From Aquilutibacter rugosus (GTDB taxonomy: Bacteria; Pseudomonadota; Gammaproteobacteria; Xanthomonadales; Xanthomonadaceae): a stretch of DNA of 64,000 bases. Below the pieces are notes generated by a model. It was not told the DNA's origin. It did no database searches and was given only the letters and a program-made list of their open reading frames with translations. The stretch covers positions 124,001 to 188,000 of the forward strand of contig NZ_JAZHBO010000002.1 of the NCBI RefSeq assembly GCF_036541335.1, written 5' to 3'. The translations under genes were made by a program, and so were the position numbers. Shown here in pieces: positions 44,176 to 52,775 of the stretch (position 1 is the first letter of the stretch; each line of letters opens with the position of its first letter).

Positions 44176-46218
44176 GTGTCCGTTGCTCCAGTCGCCAACC
44201 CGTTTGTCCTGCATTCGCCCTATCAGCCGGCGGGTGATCAGCCCGCTGCCATCAGCCGTCTAACCGATGGCTTTGAGGCCGGCCTGGCGCACCAGACGCT
44301 GCTCGGCGTTACCGGCTCCGGTAAGACGTACACCATCGCCAATGTCATCCGCAATGTGCAATGCCCGACGCTGGTGATGGCGCCCAACAAGACGCTGGCG
44401 GCCCAGCTCTACGGTGAGTTCAAGGCGTTCTTTCCGGACAACGCCGTGGAGTACTTCGTCAGTTATTACGATTACTACCAGCCCGAGGCCTACGTTCCGT
44501 CCAGCGACACATTTATCGAAAAGGACAGTTCGGTCAACGAACACATCGAGCAGATGCGACTCAGTGCGACCAAGGCACTGCTGGAGCGGAAAGACGCGAT
44601 TATCGTGTGCACCGTGTCGGCCATTTACGGCCTGGGTGACCCCAACGAATACTTCCGTATGGTCCTGCACATGGTCAAGGGCGAGCATATTGATCAGCGC
44701 GAGCTAATTCGTCGCCTGACTGAAATGCAGTACTCGCGCAATGACACGGAGCTGCGTCGCGGTACGTATCGGGTGCGCGGCGAGACCATCGATGTGCACC
44801 CGGCAGAAAGTGATAACGAGGCGGTGCGCATTGAACTGTTCGATGGCGAGATCGAGGCCGTCACGGTATTCGATCCGCTGACCGGTGAGACCCTAAAGAA
44901 ACTGCCGCGCTATACGATCTATCCCAAGTCGCATTACGTCACTACGCGCCGCACGGTGCTCGATGCAATCGAGTCCATCAAAGAAGAATTGCGCGAGCGC
45001 TTAGAAGAGCTGTACGCGCAGAACAAGCTAGTCGAGGCGCAACGTCTGCAGCAGCGCACCCAGTTCGATCTCGAAATGCTGGCTGAGGTCGGCTACTGCA
45101 ACGGTATCGAAAACTACTCGCGCCATCTGACCGGACACATGCCGGGCGAAGCGCCGCCGTGTCTGTTCGATTACTTACCGTCTGATGCGTTGCTGGTCGT
45201 GGACGAATCGCACGTGACCGTGCCGCAGATTGGCGCCATGTACAAGGGCGACCGCTCCCGCAAAGAAACCTTGGTGGAGTTCGGATTCCGTATGCCTTCG
45301 GCACTCGACAATCGGCCGTTGCGCTTTGACGAGTGGGAAAAACGCTCCCCCCGTACGATCTTCGTGTCGGCGACGCCAAGCAAGTACGAGCTGGAGCACA
45401 GTGGCGATGAAGTGGTCGAGCTCGTCGTGCGTCCCACCGGCTTGACTGACCCGCCGGTCGAGATCCGTCCTGTCGCGACTCAGGTCGATGACGTGCTCAG
45501 TGAGATCACCAAGCGTGTAGCGATCGGCGACCGGGTGCTCATCACCACGTTGACCAAGCGGATGGCTGAGAACCTGACGGAGTATCTGGGCGAGCACGGT
45601 GTCCGCGTGCGTTACCTGCACAGTGATATTGATACGGTTGAGCGCGTCGAGATCATTCGCGATCTGCGCTTGGGCAAATTCGATGTGCTGGTCGGCATCA
45701 ACTTGCTGCGCGAGGGTCTGGACATGCCCGAGGTCTCCCTGGTCGCGATCATGGATGCCGATAAAGAGGGATTCTTGCGCTCGACGGGTTCACTGATTCA
45801 GACAATTGGTCGTGCGGCGCGGAACGTGCGCGGCAGGGCCATCCTGTATGCGGATCGCATGACCAAGTCCATGCAGGCCGCGATTGATGAGACGGATCGC
45901 CGACGCGCCAAGCAAGTTGCCTACAACCTGGAACATGGCATCACACCGACATCGGTGTCGCGCCCAATTGTGGACGTCATGGAAGGCGCCCGTGACGACG
46001 GCCCGGATGCCGCACGTTCGCGTGGCCGCCGTGGCAAGTTGCAATCCGAGCCGGTCGCCGGTGTCGAGGATCTGTCGTTGGCCGCCCTTGGCAAGCAGAT
46101 CAAGGCGCTCGAGGAACAGATGTACAAGCACGCCCGCGATCTCGAATTCGAGGAAGCAGGGCAGGTACGCGATCAGATCCATCGTCTCAAGGAACTGCAG
46201 CTCACCAAGATGAGCTAA
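44176..46218 (+). CDS. uvrB: excinuclease ABC subunit B
   Basis: The 680-residue helicase-like protein has Walker A GVTGSGKT, the beta-hairpin region [20 protein letters not shown], the UvrB-specific [16 protein letters not shown] and the C-terminal UvrC-binding motif ([23 protein letters not shown]). It verifies damage in nucleotide excision repair. The GTG at 44176 is taken as start; a TTG at 44167 is an alternative. I saw no LexA box upstream by eye. Confidence 0.95.
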   Translation: MSVAPVANPFVLHSPYQPAGDQPAAISRLTDGFEAGLAHQTLLGVTGSGKTYTIANVIRNVQCPTLVMAPNKTLAAQLYGEFKAFFPDNAVEYFVSYYDYYQPEAYVPSSDTFIEKDSSVNEHIEQMRLSATKALLERKDAIIVCTVSAIYGLGDPNEYFRMVLHMVKGEHIDQRELIRRLTEMQYSRNDTELRRGTYRVRGETIDVHPAESDNEAVRIELFDGEIEAVTVFDPLTGETLKKLPRYTIYPKSHYVTTRRTVLDAIESIKEELRERLEELYAQNKLVEAQRLQQRTQFDLEMLAEVGYCNGIENYSRHLTGHMPGEAPPCLFDYLPSDALLVVDESHVTVPQIGAMYKGDRSRKETLVEFGFRMPSALDNRPLRFDEWEKRSPRTIFVSATPSKYELEHSGDEVVELVVRPTGLTDPPVEIRPVATQVDDVLSEITKRVAIGDRVLITTLTKRMAENLTEYLGEHGVRVRYLHSDIDTVERVEIIRDLRLGKFDVLVGINLLREGLDMPEVSLVAIMDADKEGFLRSTGSLIQTIGRAARNVRGRAILYADRMTKSMQAAIDETDRRRAKQVAYNLEHGITPTSVSRPIVDVMEGARDDGPDAARSRGRRGKLQSEPVAGVEDLSLAALGKQIKALEEQMYKHARDLEFEEAGQVRDQIHRLKELQLTKMS

Positions 46219-46241
46219 CCCTCGGGTGACGCCCGGAAACC

Positions 46242-46275
46242 AAAAAGCCCCTGACTCCATTTGGAATCAGGGGCT
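46242..46275 (-). terminator. intrinsic terminator of the tRNA-Val gene
   Basis: On the minus strand the stem AGCCCCTGA ... TCAGGGGCT is followed by a T-run. It lies immediately after the tRNA 3' end. On the plus strand the U-tract is missing, so it is a poor terminator for uvrB. Confidence 0.75.
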
Positions 46276-46280
46276 GGAAT

Positions 46281-46355
46281 TGGTGGGCGGTACAGGGTTC
46301 GAACCTGTGACCCCTACCATGTCAAGGTAGTGCTCTACCGCTGAGCTAACCGCCC
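46281..46355 (-). tRNA. tRNA-Val (anticodon GAC)
   Basis: The 75-nt minus-strand sequence folds as a tRNA. The acceptor stem is GGGCGGT / ACCGCCC with discriminator A and an encoded CCA. The D arm is AGCTCAGCGGTAGAGC, the anticodon stem CTACC / GGTAG with loop TTGACAT (anticodon GAC), and the T arm is ACAGG / CCTGT with loop TTCGAAC. All stems are fully paired. Confidence 0.95.
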
Positions 46356-46440
46356 AATACGAGTGAAATGGAACGCCGACCCGTCAATTGGACGCCTATT
46401 CTAGCAGGGCTATATGTGGTCCGCAAGCCCTGGTTCGGAC

Positions 46441-47553
46441 TTAGGCTGCCGGCGTGTCCTCGACCAGCAAATTGCGGTATTGGCGCGGCTGCGAGCGCAG
46501 GTACTGCGGCGGTGCCTTGACCGTGGCGCCAAGGTGCGCCGCGGCGTGCCAGGGCCAATGCGGATCGTACAGAATGCCCCGCGCAATACCGACCATGTCG
46601 GCGTCACCCGTCGCAACAATGGCCTCGGCATGCTCGAAATCCGTGATCAGCCCGACTGCGACCACCGGGATATTGACCGCCTGTTTGATCGCACGTGCCA
46701 GTGGCACCTGGTAGCCGGGCGCCACGGGAATCTGCTGCGCCGGATGAAGGCCGCCCGAGGACACATTGATCGCCGCGCACCCCAGATCCGCCAATACCTG
46801 CGAGAACACGATGCTCTCTTCAATGTTCCAGCCGCCTTCGACCCAATCGGTCCCGGAAATCCGAACCGAAACCGGCTTGTCAGCAGGGAAGGCAGCGCGC
46901 ACCGCTTTAAAGACCTCGAGCGGGAAGCGCATGCGATTGGCCAGCGAGCCGCCGTATTCATCGGTACGATGGTTCGACAGTGGCGACAGAAACTGATGCA
47001 GCAAATAGCCATGCGCCGCATGAAGTTGAATCGCATCAATACCCAGACGTTCCGTCCGCTCGGTTGCCGCAACGAAATCCTGCTTGATCCGTTCCATTTC
47101 GTCTAGCGTCAACGCATGTGGCGTCTGATCGGTTTCCCGGAACGGCACTGCCGAAGGCGCCACCGTCACCCAACCGTTAGTGTCACTGCTTGGGAACTGC
47201 GTGCCACCGAGCCATGGTTTCTCAGTTGAGGCCTTGCGCCCCGCATGCGCCAGTTGAATCGCAATCGGCATCGATGACCAGGTACGAACCGTTTCGAGCA
47301 CCTGAGCCATCGCCTGTACGCACGCATCGTCGTAGAGTCCGACATCGGCATAAGTAATGCGGCCCTCGGGTGACACAGCCGCTGCCTCAATCGTCAGCAG
47401 GCCCGCACCCGACAAGGCCAGTTGTCCCAAATGGATCGCATGCCAGCTGGTCATGCAGCCATCGACCGCCGAATACTGGCACATCGGCGCAATGACAATA
47501 CGGTTGGACAAACGTAGCGACCCAATGGTCAATGGTGCAAACAAATGGCTCAT
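46441..47553 (-). CDS. namA: Old Yellow Enzyme, NADPH dehydrogenase YqjM/XenA type
   Basis: The 370-residue flavoprotein has RIVIAPMCQYSA with the regulatory Cys of the YqjM class, QLAHAGRKAS, IQLHAAHGYLLHQFLSP and the FMN-binding end VGIARGILYDPHWPWHAA. It reduces activated alkenes, nitro compounds and similar electrophiles with NADPH. It is a single gene just upstream of the integron boundary. The symbol follows the family; substrate is not known. Confidence 0.88.
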   Translation of the reverse strand: MSHLFAPLTIGSLRLSNRIVIAPMCQYSAVDGCMTSWHAIHLGQLALSGAGLLTIEAAAVSPEGRITYADVGLYDDACVQAMAQVLETVRTWSSMPIAIQLAHAGRKASTEKPWLGGTQFPSSDTNGWVTVAPSAVPFRETDQTPHALTLDEMERIKQDFVAATERTERLGIDAIQLHAAHGYLLHQFLSPLSNHRTDEYGGSLANRMRFPLEVFKAVRAAFPADKPVSVRISGTDWVEGGWNIEESIVFSQVLADLGCAAINVSSGGLHPAQQIPVAPGYQVPLARAIKQAVNIPVVAVGLITDFEHAEAIVATGDADMVGIARGILYDPHWPWHAAAHLGATVKAPPQYLRSQPRQYRNLLVEDTPAA

Positions 47554-47668
47554 AGGAATTGTCGTGGGGCAGAGTTACTGATTATGCCTTGGTGAGTGGA
47601 CGTAGCCGACGAAGTCTGACGACAGGAGACTGCGCTCACGCTGGCCATCCTGTCTTAGTTACCCCCGT

Positions 47669-48619
47669 TCAATCAAGGGGGCTTTTTACACCACCGACGC
47701 CGCGGTTGAGAACGTGAGTGTAGATATGCGTTGTCTTCACATCCTTATGCCCGAGAAGTTCCTGCACTGTGCGGATGTCATAACCTTGCTCGATTAAATG
47801 CGTTGCGAACGAGTGCCTGAGCGTATGTGCAGTCACATGTTTATGAATGCCGGCGCGTTTACGACCTTTACTGATGGCGCGGGAAAGAACGGCATCGTCC
47901 ACATGATGGCGTCGTTCCTTACCGTCAATTGGGTCGATACTTCGTTGCAGAGACGGAAAGACATACTGCCACCCCAAATCTTTGCCCGCGGACGGATACT
48001 TTCGAGCCAGCGCATAGGGCAGGCGGGTCTCCCCAAAGCCTTCAAGCAGATCACTTTGATGCAAACTCGCTGCCCGCTCAATCTCCATTTTCAATAAAAC
48101 GATGAGGGAAGAGGGGAGCATCGTTCTGCGATCCTTGCCACCCTTGCCACTACGGACCGTGATCTCGCAGCGCGCGAAATCCAAGTCCTTAATTCTCAAT
48201 CGTAAGCATTCCATGAGCCGCAGACCGGTGCCATACATAAGTTTGGCAATCAGCGCCGCTCTGCCATCCATGTTGGATAACAGGTCCTGGACTTCTGACC
48301 TTGAAAGGACAGTTGGAACGCGGAGTGGGCGTTTCGCACGGACAATTCCATCAATCCACGGCACCTCAAGGCGCAGTACGATTTTGTAGAGGAAAAGGAG
48401 TGCGGCCAACGCCTGATTCTGAGTACTAGCAGAAACGTTGTGCCTGACTGCGAGATCCGTCAAGAAGCGTTCAATCGAATCCGCACCTAGTGTCCTGGGA
48501 TGTACGCCATTGTGGAAGCGGATGTAGCGCCGAATCCAGTGAATATAAATATCCTCAGTTCTCAGGCTGTAGTGTTTTGCCCTAAGTCGTGACCTTGTGA
48601 CCTCGATAAGCGTTGGCAT
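47669..48619 (-). CDS. intI: integron integrase IntI
   Basis: The 316-residue tyrosine recombinase has all catalytic residues: Arg134 (TGLRLMECLR), His265 and Arg268 (HTLRHSFATHL), His291 (LLGHKDV) and the nucleophile Tyr300 (THIYTHV). The spacings of 3, 23 and 9 residues are those of IntI1. The additional patch unique to integron integrases lies at about residues 192-222 (EGFGETRLPYALARKYP). It appears intact and lies divergent from the cassette array, the classical layout. Its first 18 codons are repeated inside the array at 62221-62275. Confidence 0.95.
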   Translation of the reverse strand: MPTLIEVTRSRLRAKHYSLRTEDIYIHWIRRYIRFHNGVHPRTLGADSIERFLTDLAVRHNVSASTQNQALAALLFLYKIVLRLEVPWIDGIVRAKRPLRVPTVLSRSEVQDLLSNMDGRAALIAKLMYGTGLRLMECLRLRIKDLDFARCEITVRSGKGGKDRRTMLPSSLIVLLKMEIERAASLHQSDLLEGFGETRLPYALARKYPSAGKDLGWQYVFPSLQRSIDPIDGKERRHHVDDAVLSRAISKGRKRAGIHKHVTAHTLRHSFATHLIEQGYDIRTVQELLGHKDVKTTHIYTHVLNRGVGGVKSPLD

Positions 48620-48789
48620 GACGAGCTCGTAAGAATTTCGTTAAATAACTCATGGTCCCTAGGCGTGGCGTCGGAAAACATCAGCAAATGACGGAAGAAA
48701 GGGTCGGTTAACCGATATTTGCCTTCTCGGAAAACCCGCTTATTCTCCAAAGATTCCTGATAACATCGGGAATAAAGGTCAGGTGCTGA

Positions 48790-48817
48790 TTGTGAGAATC
48801 AATGCAGTCGGTAAATT
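48790..48817 (+). promoter_or_regulatory. candidate cassette promoter Pc
   Basis: TTGTGA and TAAATT are spaced by 16 bp and point into the array. Both hexamers match the sigma70 consensus at four of six positions. The element is unchanged in the second attI copy (62446-62473). This is prediction by eye only. Confidence 0.3.
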
Positions 48818-48850
48818 CAATGCTTTCAAATACTTGCGCGGGGGGGGGAT

Positions 48851-48913
48851 TATGGCGATCACAGGTGGCCTCACTCTTATTTCCCCGCATTTGAAACCTA
48901 AATGTAGTTAGCT
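48851..48913 (+). other. attI integration site (primary)
   Basis: The core GTTAGCT at 48907-48913 lies where the first cassette begins, in the expected position between divergent intI and the array. Left boundary is approximate because attI sites have no strongly conserved outer sequence. Confidence 0.75.
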
Positions 48914-48940
48914 GTCATACCAACCTTCACGGAGCCCGTC

Positions 48941-49225
48941 ATGAACCGAACAGTCTCGCTTATTGCTATGGCAGTAGTTGTCGCTCTCCTTTCTTTCGCA
49001 GCATCTCAAGTCACTTCCCAGCCAATTTGGCTATGCGTGATATTGATTGCCAGTGGAGCTCTTGCCGCTGGATTTGTGCAGAGCCTTTGCAACTACGCGT
49101 TCAAGCCGGCCTGTGAGCATGACAATTCGAAAAGCCCAATCGTAGCAATACGCTTTGCAATTGGAGCTTCCGTTCTGACCTGTATGACCGTTTCAGCACT
49201 TTGGTTTGTAGGCCTCGCAAGCTAA
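48941..49225 (+). CDS. cassette 1: small membrane protein, unknown
   Basis: The 94-residue protein has three probable membrane helices (LIAMAVVVALLSFAAS, WLCVILIASGALAAGFV and the C-terminal ASVLTCMTVSALWFVGL). No family is recognised. It is the first cassette after attI, and so the best placed for expression from Pc. A 60-bp attC follows four bases after its stop. Confidence 0.65.
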   Translation: MNRTVSLIAMAVVVALLSFAASQVTSQPIWLCVILIASGALAAGFVQSLCNYAFKPACEHDNSKSPIVAIRFAIGASVLTCMTVSALWFVGLAS

Positions 49226-49229
49226 TGAC

Positions 49230-49289
49230 AGCTAACAATTCATTCAAGCCGACGCCGCTTCGCGGCGCGGCTTAACTCAGGCGTTAGGT
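49230..49289 (+). repeat. attC 1 (60-bp type)
   Basis: The R'' side is AGCTAAC and the R' core is GTTAGGT. The inner arms GCCGACGCCGC / GCGGCGCGGC form the typical hairpin. Confidence 0.9.
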
Positions 49290-49328
49290 GTCTTAGATAG
49301 TGGGTTGGTAATCAAAAGGAGATTGGAT

Positions 49329-50015
49329 ATGAAGCAATATGGCGCAGAGTTTCTCGGCACGTTTTGGCTAGTTCTTGGTGGCTGCGGCAGTGCAGTGCTT
49401 GCGGCAGCGTTCCCAGAAGTCGGAATCGGTCTTCTTGGGGTATCGCTCGCATTTGGATTGACGGTTCTGACCATGGCGTATGCAATAGGTCATATCTCAG
49501 GCTGTCACCTGAATCCCGCCGTGTCGCTGGGACTTTGGGCGGGAGGCCGCTTTCCTGCAAGCAAACTCCTGTCATACATCGCTTCGCAAGTGCTGGGTGC
49601 AATCGCAGCAGGTGCAGTTCTCTATGTCATCGCGTCTGGTGCGGCGGGTTTTGACGTTGCAAAGGGCTTTGCATCAAACGGATACGCTGAGCATTCCCCA
49701 GGTGGCTACTCGCTGGTTGCTGCGCTGGTAACCGAGGTGGTCATGACAATGTTCTTCCTGCTCATCATCCTTGGTGCTACTGACAAGCGCGCACCGGCGG
49801 GGCTTGCTCCAATCGCCATTGGGCTCGCCTTGACTCTCATTCATCTAATCAGCATTCCAGTTACCAATACATCCGTTAATCCTGCACGCAGTACCGGGGT
49901 TGCTCTGTTTGTAGGTGATTGGGCGGTTGCTCAGCTCTGGCTATTCTGGGTTGCGCCCATCGTTGGCGCTTTACTGGGCGCAGCGGCCTATCGCGCAATT
50001 GCGGCTGAGGAATGA
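49329..50015 (+). CDS. aqpZ: cassette 2: aquaporin Z-like channel
   Basis: The 228-residue protein is a full-length MIP channel with six helices and both NPA boxes, HLNPAVSLG and VNPARSTG. The N-terminus [22 protein letters not shown] is typical of AqpZ, a water-selective channel. The start at 49329 has an AAAGGAGAT ribosome binding site. It is an unusually ordinary housekeeping-type gene to find as an integron cassette, and its attC is of a different kind from most in this array. Confidence 0.9.
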   Translation: MKQYGAEFLGTFWLVLGGCGSAVLAAAFPEVGIGLLGVSLAFGLTVLTMAYAIGHISGCHLNPAVSLGLWAGGRFPASKLLSYIASQVLGAIAAGAVLYVIASGAAGFDVAKGFASNGYAEHSPGGYSLVAALVTEVVMTMFFLLIILGATDKRAPAGLAPIAIGLALTLIHLISIPVTNTSVNPARSTGVALFVGDWAVAQLWLFWVAPIVGALLGAAAYRAIAAEE

Positions 50016-50019
50016 AGAC

Positions 50020-50082
50020 GCCCAACCATTCGCTGAAGGCCGACCGCCCTGACGGGCGTCGGCCTTAGCTCGAACGTTAGGC
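50020..50082 (+). repeat. attC 2 (divergent 63-bp type)
   Basis: GCCCAAC and GTTAGGC bound a hairpin whose arms (GGCCGACGCCC-like) differ from the common 60-bp form, suggesting that the aquaporin cassette came from another integron lineage. Confidence 0.85.
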
Positions 50083-50135
50083 TTGCAAGAGAACATCGCG
50101 TATTGTGATGTCGTTTTAACAACAGGAGAAATGTC

Positions 50136-50438
50136 ATGGTCAAAGTAGCCTTGTTCGTTCGCCTTGAAGCGAAACCCGGCAAAGAGAAAGAGGTTGAGAG
50201 CTTCCTTATGAGCGGCCTTCCCATCGTCAATGAGGAGCCTGCCACCACTGCTTGGTTTGGCATTCGCCTTGGACCGAGCACTTTCGGAATCTTTGATGCT
50301 TTCCCGGATGAAGCGGGTCGGCAAGCCCATCTCTCCGGCAAGGTCGCAGCAGCGTTAATGGCAAAGGCAGGTGAGTTGTTCTCCGAGCCCCCGTCCATCG
50401 AACACGTTGATGTACTTGCGGCAAAGCTACCCGGCTAG
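50136..50438 (+). CDS. cassette 3: antibiotic biosynthesis monooxygenase-fold protein, copy 1
   Basis: The 100-residue protein matches the ABM/YgiN ferredoxin-like fold: VKVALFVRLEAKPGKEKEVESFL at the start and FGIFDAFPDEAGRQAHLSGK in the middle. Relatives are quinol or haem-degrading monooxygenases, or simply small dimeric proteins of unknown role. A strong ACAGGAGAA site precedes the ATG. The coding sequence is repeated, identical by eye, at 57379-57681. Confidence 0.8.
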   Translation: MVKVALFVRLEAKPGKEKEVESFLMSGLPIVNEEPATTAWFGIRLGPSTFGIFDAFPDEAGRQAHLSGKVAAALMAKAGELFSEPPSIEHVDVLAAKLPG

Positions 50439-50441
50439 CAA

Positions 50442-50553
50442 GCCTAACAATTCGTTCAAGCCGAACTTGCTTCGTTACAGCAAAAGCGTGACAGAGAAAA
50501 CTTTTCACGCTTTTGCCTCCACTACGCAAGTCGGATTAACTCAGGTGTTAGGC
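50442..50553 (+). repeat. attC 3 (112-bp type)
   Basis: GCCTAAC and GTTAGGC bound a site with a long central hairpin (GCAAAAGCGTGA ... TCACGCTTTTGC). It differs from attC 15 by a few bases; one of these breaks a pair in the stem. Confidence 0.9.
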
Positions 50554-50608
50554 GGCAGGAAGCAGCATGGCAATGCTATAACTCAGACAATCCATAGAAG
50601 GGGGAAGC

Positions 50609-50869
50609 ATGAACACAGGTGTATTTTTAGTTGGCGCTATTGTTTTCGCCGCCGGAGCTATTCCTTATTGGAAAGCGCATAAGAAGATCGAAGCTATTAA
50701 GCGTTATGAATTTGAGAACAGGACAAGTGGTGGCACCGTCCAGTTCAAAACCTATGACGATAGCCGAGCACATGAACGGCGTCACCGCCTTGCATTTCTT
50801 CAGGCAAAGCTTGCAGCTTGGCCGCTAATTTTTGGCGCCATTGCGATCATCGCTTCTTTCTTCCTCTAG
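50609..50869 (+). CDS. cassette 4: small two-helix membrane protein, unknown
   Basis: The 86-residue protein has an N-terminal helix (GVFLVGAIVFAAGAIPYW), a charged middle of about 45 residues and a C-terminal helix (WPLIFGAIAIIASFFL). A GGGGGA-type ribosome binding site precedes the ATG. No family is recognised. Confidence 0.65.
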   Translation: MNTGVFLVGAIVFAAGAIPYWKAHKKIEAIKRYEFENRTSGGTVQFKTYDDSRAHERRHRLAFLQAKLAAWPLIFGAIAIIASFFL

Positions 50870-50883
50870 AACTTGAAGCAGCC

Positions 50884-50943
50884 GCCTAACAATTCATTCA
50901 AGCCGACGCCGCTTCGCGGCGCGGCTTTATTCAGGCGTTAGGC
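50884..50943 (+). repeat. attC 4 (60-bp type)
   Basis: GCCTAAC and GTTAGGC bound the common hairpin, with a one-base variant (GGCTTTATTCAGG) in the outer part. Confidence 0.9.
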
Positions 50944-50961
50944 AGCAGGGGGAGCATCTCG

Positions 50962-51246
50962 GTGGACCATAAGAAGCAGATCCATAGCCACATCCAAGCT
51001 GCTGCTGATGAGTTGCTTTCCTTCGTTCGCAGCTCTGAGTCGGCGCATCACGAGGGATGGGTGCCGGCGGTTCAAATCAAGGATGCTTTGGCTCTGAATT
51101 TTGTTGCCGTTCCTCAACAGGGGAGTCAGTACGGCCCAAAGGGCTGGCTGTTCGCAATTCTCGCCAGAATCCTCGAGGATCAGGGCCGCCTCGAGCACAA
51201 GAAAGTCGGTAGCAGGGCGTTCTTTCGTACAAGGCCTGCTGCCTAA
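50962..51246 (+). CDS. cassette 5: unknown 94-residue protein
   Basis: The GTG start at 50962 follows a GGGGGAG site. The protein has a helical N-terminus and a segment GWVPAVQIKDALAL...GWLFAILARILEDQGRLEHKKVG that could be a small winged helix; this is weak. Its TAA stop is supplied by the R'' core of the following attC. Confidence 0.55.
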   Translation: MDHKKQIHSHIQAAADELLSFVRSSESAHHEGWVPAVQIKDALALNFVAVPQQGSQYGPKGWLFAILARILEDQGRLEHKKVGSRAFFRTRPAA

Positions 51247-51300
51247 CAATTCATTCAAGCCGAAGCCGCTTCGCGGCGCGACTTAATTCAGGTGTTAGGC
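51241..51300 (+). repeat. attC 5 (60-bp type)
   Basis: GCCTAAC overlaps the stop of the upstream gene; the R' core is GTTAGGC. The inner arm is GCCGAAGCCGC instead of GCCGACGCCGC. Confidence 0.9.
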
Positions 51301-51316
51301 ATCACAAGGAAGTTCT

Positions 51317-51544
51317 ATGCAATCTCAAAAGTGTTCTTGTGGCTCGGACAACCTATTTCGCAGTCCCCCAATACGATCGTTCTTAGGTGAAGGTGGAGAT
51401 TTGCTGCCCGGTTTGAGTAAGCTCACCAAGGCTGCAAAGTTTTCTTGGGTTGTTTGCAAGGATTGCGGCCTGGGTCAGTTCTACGCAACCAAAGAGACCT
51501 TGGAGCGTATAAGCACGTCCTCCGGCTGGACCCGCCTGCTATGA
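51317..51544 (+). CDS. cassette 6: small zinc-ribbon-like protein
   Basis: The 75-residue protein has Cys pairs CSCGS near the N-terminus and CKDCGL near residue 50, suggesting a zinc ribbon with a long loop. The rest is without recognised similarity. An AAGGAAG site precedes the ATG. Confidence 0.6.
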   Translation: MQSQKCSCGSDNLFRSPPIRSFLGEGGDLLPGLSKLTKAAKFSWVVCKDCGLGQFYATKETLERISTSSGWTRLL

Positions 51545-51560
51545 CATCCAACGGAGTGAT

Positions 51561-51620
51561 GCCTAACAATTCATTCAAGCCGACGCCGCTTCGCGGCGCA
51601 GCTTAATTCAGGCGTTAGGC
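51561..51620 (+). repeat. attC 6 (60-bp type)
   Basis: GCCTAAC and GTTAGGC bound the common hairpin GCCGACGCCGC / GCGGCGCAGC. Confidence 0.9.
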
Positions 51621-51625
51621 ATCAC

Positions 51626-52279
51626 ATGAATAAATCGCGAGTTGCAAGACCAAAAGGCGAGTTGGAACGCGAGCTCCGCGAACAGATCCAGCTCCTAGAG
51701 AACGCCTGCACTTCGTATGACGCTGGCCTAGAGGCCATCGGCAAACACATCGCCCTATCCCTTCGCGTTCTGCTGCACCACAAGGGGAACTCACGGTCGT
51801 TGCTAGAGCAACTCCAGCTTCGTGATGGGTACTTTTACGACTCAGCTGGCGCGCTTAACCCGAAAAATCTCATTAGCGAGTGCAATCTGGTCATGATGAG
51901 GATTGGCTCTGATGGAGGCTCGTACTTGCCTCTCGTCGCTGCCGGCGAGCCACCCGGTCCTCCTCGACTAGTTCGATTCGCTGAGTGGTGGAACGAGCCT
52001 GTTCTAAAAGATAGTAAAGGGAGGTTTCTTTGCCGTCGTGAGCTTATCTGCAATATTGCGGACACTGACGGCGGCGCTCATGTGGACCCAGAACTTGAAG
52101 AGGCCTACATGGACCTATCGAGAAACAATTCACTTGGCTGGGTTTTTCAGAGCAACGACATCACTGAGCCAATGAAAGGTCGGCCTGAGTTAGCCTGTAT
52201 GCGGCAGATAGCTCATGAGGTACTTCTCACACTCCGTCGGCGTCATCCAAAGGCATTTACCGCAGCCGTTCCTGGATGA
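51626..52279 (+). CDS. cassette 7: hypothetical protein of a mobile-element-associated family
   Basis: The 217-residue soluble protein has a helical N-terminus and a distinctive middle: LVMMRIGSDGGSYLPL, FAEWWNEPVLKDSKGRF, ADTDGGAHVDPELEEAY and SRNNSLGWVF. I recall similar hypothetical proteins from cassettes and mobile elements, but no function is known to me. It starts only five bases after the previous attC. Confidence 0.65.
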   Translation: MNKSRVARPKGELERELREQIQLLENACTSYDAGLEAIGKHIALSLRVLLHHKGNSRSLLEQLQLRDGYFYDSAGALNPKNLISECNLVMMRIGSDGGSYLPLVAAGEPPGPPRLVRFAEWWNEPVLKDSKGRFLCRRELICNIADTDGGAHVDPELEEAYMDLSRNNSLGWVFQSNDITEPMKGRPELACMRQIAHEVLLTLRRRHPKAFTAAVPG

Positions 52280-52280
52280 T

Positions 52281-52340
52281 GCCTTACAATTCATTCAAGC
52301 CGACGCCGCTTCGCGGCGCGGCTTAATTCAGGCGTTATAC
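52281..52340 (+). repeat. attC 7 (60-bp type, altered cores)
   Basis: The hairpin is intact, but the R'' side reads GCCTTAC (not AAC) and the R' core GTTATAC. This could lower recombination on the R'' side. Confidence 0.85.
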
Positions 52341-52376
52341 GCCGCAGAAAATGTCTCGCAAATTGAGGAAAAAAGC

Positions 52377-52775
52377 ATGAGTGTCACGCGCGTTCTGGAC
52401 AAAACAAGTAGCTTCGGTGCACTGGTCGCGGCAATGTCCTGCGCTGGCTGTTTTCCGGCTCTCGGGTCGTTGGGCGCCGCGATCGGCCTTGGCTTCCTTG
52501 GGCAATACGAAGGCTTCCTGTTCCGTAAGTTGCTCCCCGGTCTGGCAGTGCTTGCGTTCTTGGTAAATGCTTGGGCCTGGTATAGGCACCGCCAATTCGC
52601 TCGCGGCCTGCTCTCGGTCGCAGGTCCAATCGCCGTGCTGGCTGCGTTGCTCGTCTTCTGGAGCTATGACTGGAGCATCTACCTGTTCTATGTGGGCATC
52701 GCTCTCATGCTTGTCGCGTCTATTCTTGATCTCCTGCGTCCTGTAAGAGCCACCCAATGTCCAGCATCGAACTAG
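52377..52775 (+). CDS. merC: cassette 8: MerC-type mercuric ion transporter
   Basis: The 132-residue protein aligns well by eye with MerC: a short N-terminus ending in DK, the Cys pair in MSCAGCFPALGSLGAAIGLGFL, four membrane helices, and a closing DLLRP. MerC brings Hg2+ into the cytoplasm. No merR, merA or merP is in the cassette, so on its own it would raise uptake unless a reductase exists elsewhere. The ATG at 52377 is preceded by GAGGAA. Confidence 0.85.
   Translation: MSVTRVLDKTSSFGALVAAMSCAGCFPALGSLGAAIGLGFLGQYEGFLFRKLLPGLAVLAFLVNAWAWYRHRQFARGLLSVAGPIAVLAALLVFWSYDWSIYLFYVGIALMLVASILDLLRPVRATQCPASN

Larger units (their letters stand above)
48565..48913 (+). repeat. intI 5' end plus attI region, copy 1 (primary)
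   Basis: This stretch contains the first codons of intI and the 300-bp gap to the first cassette, and is repeated at 62221-62567 with about 20 hand-counted mismatches plus length change at a G-run. It includes no gene of its own. A run of nine G lies at 48840-48848, only five in the second copy. Confidence 0.9.

Noticed and set aside
47661..47690. Hairpin CCCCC...GGGGG followed by T residues at the end of intI
   Set aside because: The T-run is on the plus strand, where no gene is upstream to terminate; on the intI strand there is no U-tract. It was not listed as a terminator.
47669..48619. Prophage or genomic-island integrase next to tRNA-Val
   Set aside because: The IntI-specific patch, the divergent attI and the attC array identify an integron integrase; no tRNA 3'-end repeat was seen and an unrelated gene lies between.
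48562..48750. Open frame overlapping the intI start, also open in the second attI copy (62125-62406)
   Set aside because: Both frames stay open, but many of the differences between the two copies change amino acids, which does not look like a conserved protein. It overlaps intI in another frame and has no recognised family.
48620..48900. LexA box in the intI promoter region
   Set aside because: Many integrases are SOS-controlled, but I found no convincing CTGT-N8-ACAG element by eye, so no claim is made.
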